From Rhodoferax ferrireducens T118 (lineage in GTDB: Bacteria; Pseudomonadota; Gammaproteobacteria; Burkholderiales; Burkholderiaceae_C), in NCBI RefSeq assembly GCF_000013605.1, contig NC_007908.1, positions 4,030,001 through 4,094,000 of the forward strand: a DNA stretch of 64,000 bases, given 5' to 3'. The position numbers and the translations under genes are program-made. Shown here piece after piece: positions 35,109-44,841 of the stretch. The notes below the pieces were generated by a model. That model was not told the origin of the DNA. It was given only the letters and a program-made list of their open reading frames with translations, and made no database searches. The number at the start of each line of letters is the position of its first letter. Position 1 is the first letter of the stretch.

Positions 35109-37736
35109 ATGAAGGACGATCTTCAACCCGACATGATGGCGCCCGATCCTGATCCGCTGGAAACGGCGGAATGGCGTGATGCTTTTTTGGCGCTGCTGCA
35201 ACGCGAGGGTGCGCCGCGTGCGCGCCAGATGCTGGACCAGCTGGCCCAGCTGGCACGCGGCCAGCGCGTGGGTTGGCAGCCCGAGCTGGCCACGCCCTAC
35301 ATCAACACCATCGGTGTGGATCAGCAACCGGTGTTTCCGGGCGATTTGGCGATGGAAGAGCGCCTGGCCTCCATGGTGCGCTGGAACGCCCTGGCGATGG
35401 TGGTGCGCGCCAACCAGGCTTACGGCGAGCTCGGTGGCCACATTGCCAGCTACGCCAGCGCGGCGGACTTGTTCGAGGTCGGGTTCAACCACTTCTTTCG
35501 CGCGCGCAGCGCGGAAGATGCGGGGGTCGACGCGTCTTTGGGTGACCTGGTGTTTTTCCAGCCGCACAGCGCGCCAGGGGTTTATGCGCGTGCCTTTCTG
35601 GAAGGGCGCTTCAGCGCCGAAGACTTGACCTATTACCGCCAGGAGTTGACGGCACCGGCGGCCAGCACCGGGCAAGGTGCGCGTGGCCTGTGCAGCTACC
35701 CGCACCCCTACTTGATGCCCGACTTCTGGCAGTTCCCGACCGGCTCCATGGGCATCGGCCCGATCAGCTCGATTTACCACGCGCGCTTCATGCGCTACCT
35801 GACGCACCGCCAGTTGCTGGACTGCTCGGCGCGCAAAGTGTGGGGCGTCTTCGGTGATGGCGAGATGGACGAGCCCGAAAGCATGTGCGCCCTCACGCTG
35901 GCCGCGCGCGAGGGACTGGACAACCTGGTGTGGGTGGTCAACTGCAACCTGCAGCGCCTGGATGGCCCGGTGCGCGGCAACGGCCGCATCATTGACGAGC
36001 TGGAAAAGCTCTTTGCCGGTGCCGGCTGGAACGTCATCAAACTGGTCTGGGGCAGCGATTGGGACGGCCTGTTTGCCCGCGACGTGACGGGAGCGCTGGT
36101 CAAAGCTTTTGCCAACACGGTCGACGGCCAGATGCAGACCTTTGCCGCCAAGGACGGGCGCTTTAACCGTGACACTTTTTTTGGCCAGAACGAAGAACTG
36201 GCGCGTCTGGCCCAGGGCATGACCGACGAGCAGATCGACCGCCTCAAGCGCGGTGGCCACGACCTGGTGAAAATCCACGCCGCCTACGCCGCGGCGGCGC
36301 AGCACAAGGGCCAGCCGACCGTGATTCTGGCGCACACCAAGAAAGGCTTTGGCATGGGCAGCGCGGGTCAGGGCAAGATGACCACACACAGCCAGAAGAC
36401 GTTTGACGAGGCTGACCTGATCGCGTTTCGCAACCGCTTTAACCTGCCCCTGACGGACGAACAAGTCAAAAGCCTGGCGTTCTACAGACCCCCGGCCAGC
36501 AGCCCCGAGATGCAGTACCTGCAGGCGCAGCGCCAGCGCCTGGGCGGCTATTTGCCCCAACGTTACACGGGCTGCGACAAGGTGCCGGTGCCCGGCATCG
36601 AAACCTACGCCCAGTTTGCGCTCAAGGCCAATGGCAAAGTCATGAGCACCACGATGGCCGCTGTGCGCCTGCTGGGCAACCTGCTCAAGGACAAGGCGCT
36701 GAGCCCGCGCATCGTGCCGATCGTTGCGGACGAGGCCCGCACCTTCGGCATGGCCAGTCTGTTCAAGCAAATCGGCATTTACTCCAGTGTCGGCCAGCGT
36801 TATGCGCCCGAAGACATTGGCTCGGTGCTGAGCTACCGTGAGGCGCTGGACGGTCAGATCATGGAAGAAGGCATTTCCGAAGCCGGTGCGCTGGCCAGCT
36901 GGACCGCCGCGGCCACCAGCTACAGCGTGCACGGCCTGGCCATGCTGCCCTTTTATATCTACTACTCGATGTTTGGCTTCCAGCGCGTGGGTGACCAGAT
37001 CTGGGCGGCGGCCGATCAGCGGGCACGCGGTTTCTTGCTGGGCGCCACCTCGGGGCGCACCACACTGGGCGGCGAGGGGCTGCAGCACCAGGACGGCAGC
37101 AGCCACCTGATGGCTGCCACCATCCCGAACTGCAAGGCATACGACCCGGCGTTCGCGGGCGAGCTGGCCGTGATCATTGACCACGGAATGCGCGAGATGA
37201 TGGTCGAGCAGAAGGACGTTTTCTACTACGTCACGCTGATGAACGAAAACTACGCCCAGCCCGATCTGCCAGCCGGCGCGGCACCCGACGTGATTCGAGG
37301 TTGCTATAAATTTGCTAGCTACTCACGCCTACCTGACGGGGGCCAGGGCTCAAAAACATCAAAACATGTGGCCCTGCTGGGTTCGGGCGCAATTTTGACC
37401 GAGGTTATCCAGGCGGCTGCGTTGCTGGCGCAGCAAGGCGTTGACGCAGAGGTATTCAGTGTGACCAGTTGGAGCGAGCTGGCGCGCGATGGTGCGGCAA
37501 GTCAAGACGCATTCATCGGGCGCCAAGTGGCCCACAGCCAAGGCCCGATCATTGCTGCCACCGACTACGTGCGCGCGGTGCCTGAAAGTGTCCGGGCCTA
37601 CCTGCCACCGGGGCGTCGCTACGTGACCCTGGGCACCGACGGTTTTGGTCGCAGTGACACGCGGGCTGCCTTGCGCGGTTTTTTCGGGGTGGATGCGGCC
37701 AGCATTGTGCGTGCGGCATTGCTGAGCCTGGATTAA
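35109..37736 (+). CDS. mdeB: 2-oxoacid dehydrogenase E1 (AceE-like), MdeB
   Basis: 875 residues from the ATG at 35109 (GAGGA seven bases upstream) of the homodimeric pyruvate-dehydrogenase E1 type. The thiamine-diphosphate motif is GDGEMDEPES...NCNLQ. Next to mdeA it should be the 2-oxobutyrate dehydrogenase E1 described for P. putida MdeB, working with E2/E3 from elsewhere. Residues ~731-749 (GCYKFASYSRLPDGGQGSK) are encoded by a copy of the dispersed repeat inserted in frame just before HVALLGSG. The enzyme may tolerate this surface insertion. Confidence 0.9.
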   Translation: MKDDLQPDMMAPDPDPLETAEWRDAFLALLQREGAPRARQMLDQLAQLARGQRVGWQPELATPYINTIGVDQQPVFPGDLAMEERLASMVRWNALAMVVRANQAYGELGGHIASYASAADLFEVGFNHFFRARSAEDAGVDASLGDLVFFQPHSAPGVYARAFLEGRFSAEDLTYYRQELTAPAASTGQGARGLCSYPHPYLMPDFWQFPTGSMGIGPISSIYHARFMRYLTHRQLLDCSARKVWGVFGDGEMDEPESMCALTLAAREGLDNLVWVVNCNLQRLDGPVRGNGRIIDELEKLFAGAGWNVIKLVWGSDWDGLFARDVTGALVKAFANTVDGQMQTFAAKDGRFNRDTFFGQNEELARLAQGMTDEQIDRLKRGGHDLVKIHAAYAAAAQHKGQPTVILAHTKKGFGMGSAGQGKMTTHSQKTFDEADLIAFRNRFNLPLTDEQVKSLAFYRPPASSPEMQYLQAQRQRLGGYLPQRYTGCDKVPVPGIETYAQFALKANGKVMSTTMAAVRLLGNLLKDKALSPRIVPIVADEARTFGMASLFKQIGIYSSVGQRYAPEDIGSVLSYREALDGQIMEEGISEAGALASWTAAATSYSVHGLAMLPFYIYYSMFGFQRVGDQIWAAADQRARGFLLGATSGRTTLGGEGLQHQDGSSHLMAATIPNCKAYDPAFAGELAVIIDHGMREMMVEQKDVFYYVTLMNENYAQPDLPAGAAPDVIRGCYKFASYSRLPDGGQGSKTSKHVALLGSGAILTEVIQAAALLAQQGVDAEVFSVTSWSELARDGAASQDAFIGRQVAHSQGPIIAATDYVRAVPESVRAYLPPGRRYVTLGTDGFGRSDTRAALRGFFGVDAASIVRAALLSLD
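37301..37355 (+). repeat. Dispersed repeat copy 6, inside the mdeB coding region
   Basis: TTGCTATAAATTTGCTAGCT, then CACGCCTACCTGACGGGGGCC and a GCTCAAAAA end, matches the intergenic family along its whole length. It is read in frame through mdeB with no stop. Confidence 0.7.
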
Positions 37737-37782
37737 CCCCCTGCGGCCAGGCCTGTCGCCGCGCTTGTCGTATGCTCATGTC

Positions 37783-39150
37783 ATGAGCCCCAGCACCAAA
37801 AATTCATTCACACCACCGGGTCAGGCGCCTGACTCAGCGCCTGGCACAGCACTTTTGCCGAGCCGCAGCGCGGCCGAGTTCCTGAACCAGGACTGCTTTT
37901 GCCGCACCCTGAACCAGGGCCGCCTGCGCGAGCAGATTGAGCGCGACCCCTGCCTCCAGGGTCTGATGCAAAGCATCACCCAAACGCGACCGCACCTGTT
38001 CTCGTCCACCGTTGTTTTCTTGGCCAGCGAGATGGCCCAAAAGATGGCAGCCACGATCGCCGCCATTGAGCGTGTGATCGGCTTGCCGGGCTACCAGGCC
38101 CAGGCCTTGGCGCGTGCGCCAGCGATTGCCCAGTACGCTTTTGGCCCGATCGGGGCCTGCATGGGTTTTGACTTTCATCTGGGCGTGCAGGGGCCGCAGC
38201 TGATCGAGATCAACACCAATGCCGGTGGCGCCTTGCTCAATGTGGCACTGGCGCGGGCGCAGGAGGCTTGTTGCGAGGAAATGGACTGGGCCTTTGCCCC
38301 AAAAGCCTCGCCCGACACCCTGGAGCAAACATTTTTTGACATGTTCGCGTCTGAGTGGCAGCACCAGCGCGGCAACGCTGCCTTGGGCTACGTCCTGATC
38401 GTGGACGACGACCCAGCCGCGCAGTACCTGGCGCCCGAGTTTGAGTTGTTCCGGCAATTGTTCATCCGCCACGGCGTGGCCGCCAGCGTGGCCGACCCGT
38501 CGGAGCTGGCTTGGCGCGACGGCAAGCTCTGGCACGGGGCTCGGGTGGTGGACCTGGTCTACAACCGCCTGACTGATTTCTACCTGGCCGAGCCGGGACA
38601 CCAGGCCCTGAAAAGCGCCTATGAAGCGGGCGCCGTGGTATTGACGCCGCACCCACGCTCGCACGCCCTGCATGCCGACAAGCGCAACCTGATCGCGCTC
38701 AGCCAGGATGATTTACTGGCCACCTGGGGCGCCTCCAGCGCCGACCGCCGCCTGTTGCAGGCGGGCGTGCCGCAGACCCAGCTGGTGACACCCGAGCGCG
38801 CCGATGCCTTGTGGGCCAGTCGCCGCCAACTCTTTTTCAAGCCGGTCGGCAGCTTTGGCGGCAAGGCCGCTTACCGCGGCGACAAGCTGACGCGCCGGGT
38901 CTGGGGCGAGATTCTGGCCGGCGACTTTGTGGCGCAGGCCCTGGTGCCGCCCGGCCAGCGCCTGATTGAAGTCGATGGCGTGTTGACCGACCTGAAGTTT
39001 GACCTTCGCGCCTACACCTACTGCGGGGCCGTCCAGTTGCTGGCGGCGCGCATGTACGCCGGGCAAACCACCAACTTCCGCACCGAGGGGGGCGGCTTTG
39101 CGCCGGTGATCGTGGTGCCGCCGCACAGCCAGGACATGGAAGCGCGCTGA
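37783..39150 (+). CDS. ATP-grasp-like protein of unknown function, coupled to an asparagine synthetase
   Basis: About 455 residues from the ATG at 37783 (an in-frame TTG lies at 37765). The C-terminal half resembles an ATP-grasp ligase: LFFKPVGSFGGKAAYRGDKL (residues ~346-366), FVAQALVPPG, DLKFDLRAYTY, and TTNFRTEGGGFAPV. The N-terminal half has a distinct domain with FDFHLGVQGPQLIEINTNAGG. I do not know a named family. Its TGA overlaps the ATG of the asparagine synthetase gene (39148-39152), so both proteins are made together and probably act in one pathway, perhaps amide or dipeptide formation. Confidence 0.7.
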   Translation: MSPSTKNSFTPPGQAPDSAPGTALLPSRSAAEFLNQDCFCRTLNQGRLREQIERDPCLQGLMQSITQTRPHLFSSTVVFLASEMAQKMAATIAAIERVIGLPGYQAQALARAPAIAQYAFGPIGACMGFDFHLGVQGPQLIEINTNAGGALLNVALARAQEACCEEMDWAFAPKASPDTLEQTFFDMFASEWQHQRGNAALGYVLIVDDDPAAQYLAPEFELFRQLFIRHGVAASVADPSELAWRDGKLWHGARVVDLVYNRLTDFYLAEPGHQALKSAYEAGAVVLTPHPRSHALHADKRNLIALSQDDLLATWGASSADRRLLQAGVPQTQLVTPERADALWASRRQLFFKPVGSFGGKAAYRGDKLTRRVWGEILAGDFVAQALVPPGQRLIEVDGVLTDLKFDLRAYTYCGAVQLLAARMYAGQTTNFRTEGGGFAPVIVVPPHSQDMEAR

Positions 39151-40937
39151 TGTGCGGCATTTGCGGTGAATTGCGTTTTGACGGCGCCGCGCCGGATCTG
39201 GCAGCCATTGCGCGCATGTCAGCGCAACTGGCGCGCCGTGGGCCGGATGACGCGGGCACTTACCAGAATGGCCCGCTGGCGTTTGGCCACCGGCGCCTGT
39301 CCATCATTGACTTGTCAGCTGCGGCGCACCAGCCGATGGTGGACGCTGCGCTGCAGTTGGCGCTGGTTTTTAACGGCACGATTTACAACTACCGGGAGTT
39401 GCGCGACGAGTTGCTCAGCATGGGCTACACGTTTTTTTCGGAAGGCGACAGCGAAGTCATCCTGAAGGCCTACCACGCCTGGGGCGACCAATGTGTCAAG
39501 CGCTTTATTGGCATGTTTGCCTTTGCCATCTGGGATCAGCGCAGCGACCAGCTGTTTCTGGCACGGGACCGCTTTGGCATCAAGCCCCTGTACCTGAACC
39601 AGACCGGTCAACGCCTGCGCTTTGCGTCCAGCCTGCCCGCGCTGCTGGCGGGCGGCGGGGTGGACACCACGCTCGATGCGGTGGCGTTGCACCACCACTT
39701 CACCCTGCACACGGTGGTGCCCGCGCCGCGCACGGTGCTCCAGGGCGTGCGCAAACTGCCACCCGCGTCGACCTTGCGGCTGGAGCCGGACGGCACCAGC
39801 ACCCAGCAGGTTTACTGGACACTGGACGCGACACGGCCGGACAAGGCGCTGTCCGAGGCCCAATGGCTGGCCGCCACGCGCGCGCAACTCGCTCTTAGCG
39901 TCAAACGCCGCCTGCTGGCAGCGGACGTGCCGGTCGGTGTGCTGCTCTCGGGCGGGCTCGATTCCAGCCTGCTGGTCGGACTGCTGGCAAGCCAGGTGCC
40001 TGATTTGCGCACCTTCTCGATCGGTTTTGAAGGCGTGGGCGCAGGGTCGGAAAAAGCCGACGAATTTGAATACTCTGACCAAATTGCCCAGCAATTTCAC
40101 ACCCGGCATCACCAGTTCAGCATTCCCAACCATGAAGTGATGCAGCGCCTGCCGGAAGCCGTCGCACAAATGACCGAACCGATGGTCAGCCACGACGTGA
40201 TTGCGTTTTACTTGCTGGCCGAGCGGGTTTCCAAAGAAGTCAAAGTGGTGATGTCCGGCCAGGGCGCCGACGAGGTATTTGGCGGCTACTTCTGGTACCC
40301 CAAGATGGACGCCGCCCAGGGCTCGCCTTTGGCGCGCTTCAGCCAGCACTACTTTGACCGCGACCATGCTGAATATCTGCAAATGATCGCCCCCGCCTTT
40401 CAGGTCGGCGATGTCACATCCAAGCTGATTGCCGGCGAACTGAGCAAACCACAAGCCGACACTTTTCTGGACCAGGTCTGGCGGCTCGATGCCACCACGC
40501 TGATCGTGGACGACCCGGTCAAGCGCGTGGACAACATGCCGATGGCCTGGGGCCTGGAGGTGCGCGTGCCGTTTCTGGACCACGAACTGGTGGAACTGGC
40601 GGCGCACATGCCACCCGAACTCAAACTCAAGGAAGGCGGCAAGTTTGCACTCAAAGCGATCTCTCGCGGGCTGATTCCAGACGCGGTGATTGACCGGCCC
40701 AAAGGCTACTTTCCGGTGCCCGCGCTCAAATACGTGCGCGGCCCCTTTCTGGAACTGATGCGAGGCATTCTGATGTCGCACGCCTGCATCGAGCGCGGGC
40801 TGTACCAGCGCGAGTACGTGAACAAACTGCTGGCCGATCCGGAAGCACCCGAGCACTTCACCCGCATCCAGGGCAGCAAGCTATGGCACCTGGCGCTGCT
40901 GGAGTGGTGGCTGCAGGTGCACGTGGACAATTTGTAA
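39150..40937 (+). CDS. Asparagine synthetase (glutamine-hydrolysing), NAGGN amidotransferase-like
   Basis: 595 residues. The N-terminal glutaminase starts MCGICGELRFDG with the Cys2 nucleophile, and the synthetase half has the PP-loop LLSGGLDSSLL and SGQGADEVFGGYF. The overall sequence resembles the amidotransferase of the N-acetylglutaminylglutamine amide (NAGGN) osmolyte system more than AsnB of central metabolism (from memory, not tested). The usual NAGGN partners, a fused acetyltransferase/ATP-grasp and an M42 peptidase, are not present; instead the overlapping gene encodes a shorter ATP-grasp-like protein. Confidence 0.88.
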   Translation: MCGICGELRFDGAAPDLAAIARMSAQLARRGPDDAGTYQNGPLAFGHRRLSIIDLSAAAHQPMVDAALQLALVFNGTIYNYRELRDELLSMGYTFFSEGDSEVILKAYHAWGDQCVKRFIGMFAFAIWDQRSDQLFLARDRFGIKPLYLNQTGQRLRFASSLPALLAGGGVDTTLDAVALHHHFTLHTVVPAPRTVLQGVRKLPPASTLRLEPDGTSTQQVYWTLDATRPDKALSEAQWLAATRAQLALSVKRRLLAADVPVGVLLSGGLDSSLLVGLLASQVPDLRTFSIGFEGVGAGSEKADEFEYSDQIAQQFHTRHHQFSIPNHEVMQRLPEAVAQMTEPMVSHDVIAFYLLAERVSKEVKVVMSGQGADEVFGGYFWYPKMDAAQGSPLARFSQHYFDRDHAEYLQMIAPAFQVGDVTSKLIAGELSKPQADTFLDQVWRLDATTLIVDDPVKRVDNMPMAWGLEVRVPFLDHELVELAAHMPPELKLKEGGKFALKAISRGLIPDAVIDRPKGYFPVPALKYVRGPFLELMRGILMSHACIERGLYQREYVNKLLADPEAPEHFTRIQGSKLWHLALLEWWLQVHVDNL

Positions 40938-40942
40938 GGCTT

Positions 40943-40997
40943 TTTGGCCTCTAGCCCCTACCGAACGGGCATAATATGCTATCTTATTAATAGCAAT
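40943..40997 (-). repeat. Dispersed intergenic repeat, copy 7 (inverted)
   Basis: On the minus strand, GCTATTAATAAGATAGC is followed by a GGTAGGGGCTAGAGGCC block. It lies between the asparagine synthetase stop and mnmD. Confidence 0.65.
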
Positions 40998-41014
40998 TGG
41001 TAGATTGAAAACGT

Positions 41015-41764
41015 ATGCACACACCGCCGCCCGAGCCCGTTGACTGGCAAGACGACACCCCGCGCAGCCGCCGCTTTGATGATATTTACCGCGCCCGCTC
41101 AAACGCGCTGGCCCAATCGCGCTCGGTTTTTCTGGCGGGTTGCGGACTGCCGGAGCGCTGGCGCGACCGGGATCAATTCACCGTGCTGGAGACCGGATTT
41201 GGCCTGGGGCTCAATTTTTTGACCACCTGGGCCACGTGGCTGGCTGACCCACAAGCCTGCCACACGCTCAACTTCGTCTCGGTTGAAGCCTATCCGGTGA
41301 GTTTTGAAGACATTTTGCGCAGTACGCGGGCGCTCGCAACGGCTGCCGACGCCGCCAGCGACCTGGCCGCACAAATGCCCTTGCTCGCGCAACAACTCGC
41401 TCTATTTTGGCCAGGCATCCAACCCGGCCTGAACCAGTGCTCGTTGGCGCAAGGTCGCGTTCAATTGACGCTGTGTGTCGGCGACGTACTGGCCATGCTG
41501 CAGCAGTGGCCGGGTCAAGCCGATGCCGTCTATCTGGACGGCTTCAGCCCCGCAGTGAACCCTGACATGTGGTCAAGCGCCACCCTGGGCGCGGTGGCGC
41601 AGCACTGCCACAGCGGCACCCGGCTTGCCACCTACACGGTGGCGGCTCAGGTTCGCCGCCGCTTCACCGAGCTCGGTTTCAGCGTTGAAAAGTGCCCCGG
41701 TGTGCCGCCCAAACGTGACCGGCTACAGGTGCATGTGGCCCATGCGCACTCCAAAACAGACTAA
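41015..41764 (+). CDS. mnmD: tRNA 5-methylaminomethyl-2-thiouridine methyltransferase domain protein MnmD
   Basis: 249 residues, the methyltransferase half of MnmC without the FAD oxidase half. Motifs: SRRFDDIYRA near the start, the SAM loop ETGFGLGLNFL, and ADAVYLDGFSPAVNPDMW, the family signature. It adds the final methyl group to mnm5s2U34 in tRNA wobble positions. A stand-alone form is known in several bacteria. The gene appears monocistronic, preceded by a dispersed repeat. Confidence 0.9.
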   Translation: MHTPPPEPVDWQDDTPRSRRFDDIYRARSNALAQSRSVFLAGCGLPERWRDRDQFTVLETGFGLGLNFLTTWATWLADPQACHTLNFVSVEAYPVSFEDILRSTRALATAADAASDLAAQMPLLAQQLALFWPGIQPGLNQCSLAQGRVQLTLCVGDVLAMLQQWPGQADAVYLDGFSPAVNPDMWSSATLGAVAQHCHSGTRLATYTVAAQVRRRFTELGFSVEKCPGVPPKRDRLQVHVAHAHSKTD

Positions 41765-41831
41765 AATTTTCGGCTGCGGCAAATAAGAAATAAATCAGCC
41801 GCACTTCAACCAAGCATTTGAACCCTGTCCT

Positions 41832-43790
41832 GTGTTGGCAAGGGAGGAAAAAATCAAAAATACCGATGAGCCACTGGCACGTCTTGACGGCGGTGCGGAC
41901 CCGCTGATTGCCGGGGCGCCGTCGCTGACGCTGGCGAGGTATGCAGTCGCGGCGGTGCTGATCGGCGCGGTGGCTTCCATGATGGCGCTGGGTGTCCTGC
42001 TGCCAGAGGCGAGTGTGCGTACGGTCGGGCCGCTACTGCTGTTCCTGATTGCGGCCCTGGCTTGGTATCCTCTCTCTCGCGGCAAGATTAAAACCGCTGT
42101 CTGTGTGCTGACCTTCGGCGTCTGGGCCGTGATGACAGGAATCGCTGTCTTTGCCGGGGGTGTGCGGGCACCCGTGGTCATCATCTATCCCGTGCTCATT
42201 TTGATGTCGGGTTGGCTGCTCAACGCACGCGTAGCGATGCTGCTGACCGCCATGACCGTGCTGACAACTGTTGGTTTATTCCTGGCCGAATCCTGGGGTT
42301 TTCTGCCACCGCCGCTGGCCTCACCCGTTGTGATTTACTTCGGTGATCAAATTTTGATGTATCTCCTGTCGGCGGCGCTGGTGGTTTTTGTCTTGCGCGC
42401 CTACCAAAATCGCTTGCGCGAACTGCGCCAAGCCAGCAGCGATCTTGAGCATCGCACGCTTGCCCTGCAGGAGAGAAAAGCGGAACTGCACCGCGCGCAA
42501 GCGGTCGCCAAGGTAGGAAGCTGGGTTTATGACATCGCGCAGGAAACAATGAGTCTGTCGGCCGAGGCCTGCCGCATCTTCGGGCTGGCCGAGGGCAGCA
42601 GCGTCAGTCTGGCCACCTACCTGTCGCAGGTTCATCCGGCTGACCGGAACGAGCTGGAGCACGCCTGGCAACGCGCATTGCAAGGTGATGCCATTGACCA
42701 CACACACCGCATCCTGGTCGGCAAAACGGTGCGCTGGGTTCGCCAAAAGGCCGAATCAGGATTTGCCCCCGATGGGCTGAAGCGACGCGCCGTGGGCATT
42801 ACGCAAGACATCACCGAGCTTAAAGAGGCGCAGGCGGCGCTGCAGGAAAGCGAGGAGCGCTACCGCACCATGATCGAATGGACGCCCGAATCGATCCTGG
42901 TGCACCGGATGGGAAAAATTCTTTATGCCAACCCGGCCGCGATCAAGCTGTTTGGCGCACCGGATGCCGCCAGCTTGTTGCGCAAATCAACGTCCGAGCT
43001 GATTCACCCGGACGATTTGAAATCGCAGACCGAGCGCATGAAGAGCATCAGTAACCATGTGCCCATCACACCCATGGTGGCGGCCCGGTTTCTCAAGCTC
43101 GATGGCCGTGTGATTGATGTTGAGGTGCAGGGCACCGCCATCATCTACGACGGCGAGCCCGCGATTCACGTTTGTATCCGCGACATCAGCACGCGCAAGC
43201 AGATGGAGGATCAAATTCGTCAATTGGCTTTTTTTGACCACCTGACCCTGCTGCCCAACCGGCGTCTGCTCACCGACCGTTTGAGCCAGGCGGTGGCCGC
43301 CAGCAAGCGCAGCAGCTGCTTTGCGGCCTTGCTGTTTCTGGATCTGGATAACTTCAAGCCGCTCAATGACCAGCATGGGCATGCGGTGGGTGATTTGCTC
43401 TTGATGGAGGCGGCCGCACGGCTGATGAATTGCGTGCGGGGGGTGGATACGGTGGCGCGCTTTGGCGGTGACGAATTTGTGGTGCTGCTCACTGAACTGG
43501 ATGCGAGGCACGCTGAGTCAACGGAGCAGGCCGCGATCGTGGCGGAAAAAATCCGTACCAGCCTCTCAATACCCTATCAATTGACAGTCAAGACCAAAGA
43601 GCAAGTTGCCACACGAATCGAACACCACTGCACCATCAGTGTGGGCGCGGTGGTTTTCCGGGGGCCAGAGAGCGACCCGGACGACGTGCTCAAGTGGGCC
43701 GATACCGCCATGTACCAGGCCAAGCAGGCAGGCCGAAACTCGATCCGGTTTTATGCCAGTACCGAACAAGCGACTGGCCACCGGTCTTAG
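41832..43790 (+). CDS. Membrane diguanylate cyclase with two PAS domains
   Basis: 652 residues, GTG start (TTG one codon later also possible). About six transmembrane helices (~35-195), a short coiled coil, PAS (~225-335), second PAS (~340-455) and GGDEF (~460-645). GGDEF is intact near 544 in RFGGDEFVVLL, with RGVD five residues upstream as an I-site. It should synthesise c-di-GMP under control of membrane and PAS signals. It is convergent with the patatin gene, ten bases away. Confidence 0.9.
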   Translation: MLAREEKIKNTDEPLARLDGGADPLIAGAPSLTLARYAVAAVLIGAVASMMALGVLLPEASVRTVGPLLLFLIAALAWYPLSRGKIKTAVCVLTFGVWAVMTGIAVFAGGVRAPVVIIYPVLILMSGWLLNARVAMLLTAMTVLTTVGLFLAESWGFLPPPLASPVVIYFGDQILMYLLSAALVVFVLRAYQNRLRELRQASSDLEHRTLALQERKAELHRAQAVAKVGSWVYDIAQETMSLSAEACRIFGLAEGSSVSLATYLSQVHPADRNELEHAWQRALQGDAIDHTHRILVGKTVRWVRQKAESGFAPDGLKRRAVGITQDITELKEAQAALQESEERYRTMIEWTPESILVHRMGKILYANPAAIKLFGAPDAASLLRKSTSELIHPDDLKSQTERMKSISNHVPITPMVAARFLKLDGRVIDVEVQGTAIIYDGEPAIHVCIRDISTRKQMEDQIRQLAFFDHLTLLPNRRLLTDRLSQAVAASKRSSCFAALLFLDLDNFKPLNDQHGHAVGDLLLMEAAARLMNCVRGVDTVARFGGDEFVVLLTELDARHAESTEQAAIVAEKIRTSLSIPYQLTVKTKEQVATRIEHHCTISVGAVVFRGPESDPDDVLKWADTAMYQAKQAGRNSIRFYASTEQATGHRS

Positions 43791-43799
43791 GCGTCTCGT

Positions 43800-44690
43800 T
43801 CAGGCTCCGGCCGCGGCACAAAACGCATCACCATCGCGCCGCCCAAGATCAAACGCGCACTGTACGGCGGTGTCGTTGGTGTAGTCCCAGGCACCGACCG
43901 GAACCGGCTGCGATGGCTGCACATAGGTACGCCCGGGAATTGAGGGTAACTTGTCGAAGTGCCGGGTCAGCAGCACCAGCGTTTCACCCGCGTTGTTTGC
44001 CACCCCTTCAATCGGCACGTTGCTCACCAGGCTCCCATCCAATAGCGCGATGCCGTTGCGCCTGGCCTGGGGTGTCAGGGGGGGCACGCAGGAGGAAGCA
44101 ATGATCAGGTCGGCCAGGTCGCCGGGTGTGACACACTCTTGCACCGAAATAAACAGCGGCCGGAAACCGACGCGCTGCCCCGTCAAAGAGTGAACCGCAT
44201 CCTTGTTGCATGCCTTGAGGCCGTAAGCCAGCATTCCCAGCAACATCGCCATGTGCGCGCAGGCCCAGGGCGGTGGGTACGAAATGAGGACGCTGATCTT
44301 CGGCCCCTGGTGCAAACGTGATAGCGCCTGCTCGTCGATGCTGCCGAGTATGGCGTCGCGGTAGATGTCGCCATGCGGAAATATCGGTTGCTCCCGCAAC
44401 AAATTGCGCAAATAGAGATTGTGGACATTCTCGGCAACCGCCCGCTTGTAGCCCGTAAAGCACGCCTCGAAGGTGCCCGCAAACAGCGCGCAGGCAATCG
44501 CCGAACCCGCGCTGACCGCCACCACCCCGGAAGGCGCCAATTTCAACGCCACCGCCGCGACCGACCAGAACCCGGCCTGCCAGAAACAGCGATTGCCGCC
44601 ACCCGCGAAAACAACGTTTTCAAAATGCAGGGATCTTGTTGCCGCACAAGCTCGGTTCGCTTGGTGTTGACTGACAGATTCAATCGGCAC
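43800..44690 (-). CDS. Patatin-like phospholipase
   Basis: 296 residues. GGGNRCFWQAGFW forms the oxyanion loop, VSAGSAIA gives the GxSxG nucleophile serine and LLDGSLVSNVP gives the catalytic Asp with its DG motif. There is no signal peptide. GTG start at 44690 with AAGGAG before it. It probably hydrolyses phospholipids or other acyl esters. The 336-base region before it (44691-45026) holds only a small palindrome at 44824-44841 and nothing else I can assign. Confidence 0.88.
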   Translation of the reverse strand: MPIESVSQHQANRACAATRSLHFENVVFAGGGNRCFWQAGFWSVAAVALKLAPSGVVAVSAGSAIACALFAGTFEACFTGYKRAVAENVHNLYLRNLLREQPIFPHGDIYRDAILGSIDEQALSRLHQGPKISVLISYPPPWACAHMAMLLGMLAYGLKACNKDAVHSLTGQRVGFRPLFISVQECVTPGDLADLIIASSCVPPLTPQARRNGIALLDGSLVSNVPIEGVANNAGETLVLLTRHFDKLPSIPGRTYVQPSQPVPVGAWDYTNDTAVQCAFDLGRRDGDAFCAAAGA

Positions 44691-44823
44691 GGTGGCTCCT
44701 TCAGTTGAAAGACGTGGTCTGCCGCTTTTCGCAAGGTCCGCGGCTTTGCTGGCCCTCCATTCCTCATTGGCTTGACTTTCAGTCTGCGCCCCGTTCGATC
44801 AAACACCCGCAGTGCGCAAGCCT

Positions 44824-44841
44824 GCTTGCGAAATCGCAAGC
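44824..44841. promoter_or_regulatory. Palindrome of unknown role
   Basis: GCTTGCGAAATCGCAAGC has 8-base arms around AA, in the intergenic region between the patatin and lipoprotein genes. It could be a regulator site; nothing else supports this. Confidence 0.3.

Noticed and set aside
33807..37184. A 1125-codon open frame on the minus strand opposite mdeA and mdeB
   Set aside because: It is the antisense of two well-supported genes in GC-rich DNA, is His/Gln/Arg-rich and shows no known motif.
39315..40856. A 513-codon minus-strand open frame opposite the asparagine synthetase
   Set aside because: Antisense shadow; all motifs belong to the plus-strand protein.
41761..41820. GCGGC...GCCGC pair after mnmD as a terminator
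   Set aside because: Only five-base arms with a 17-base spacer and no U tract.
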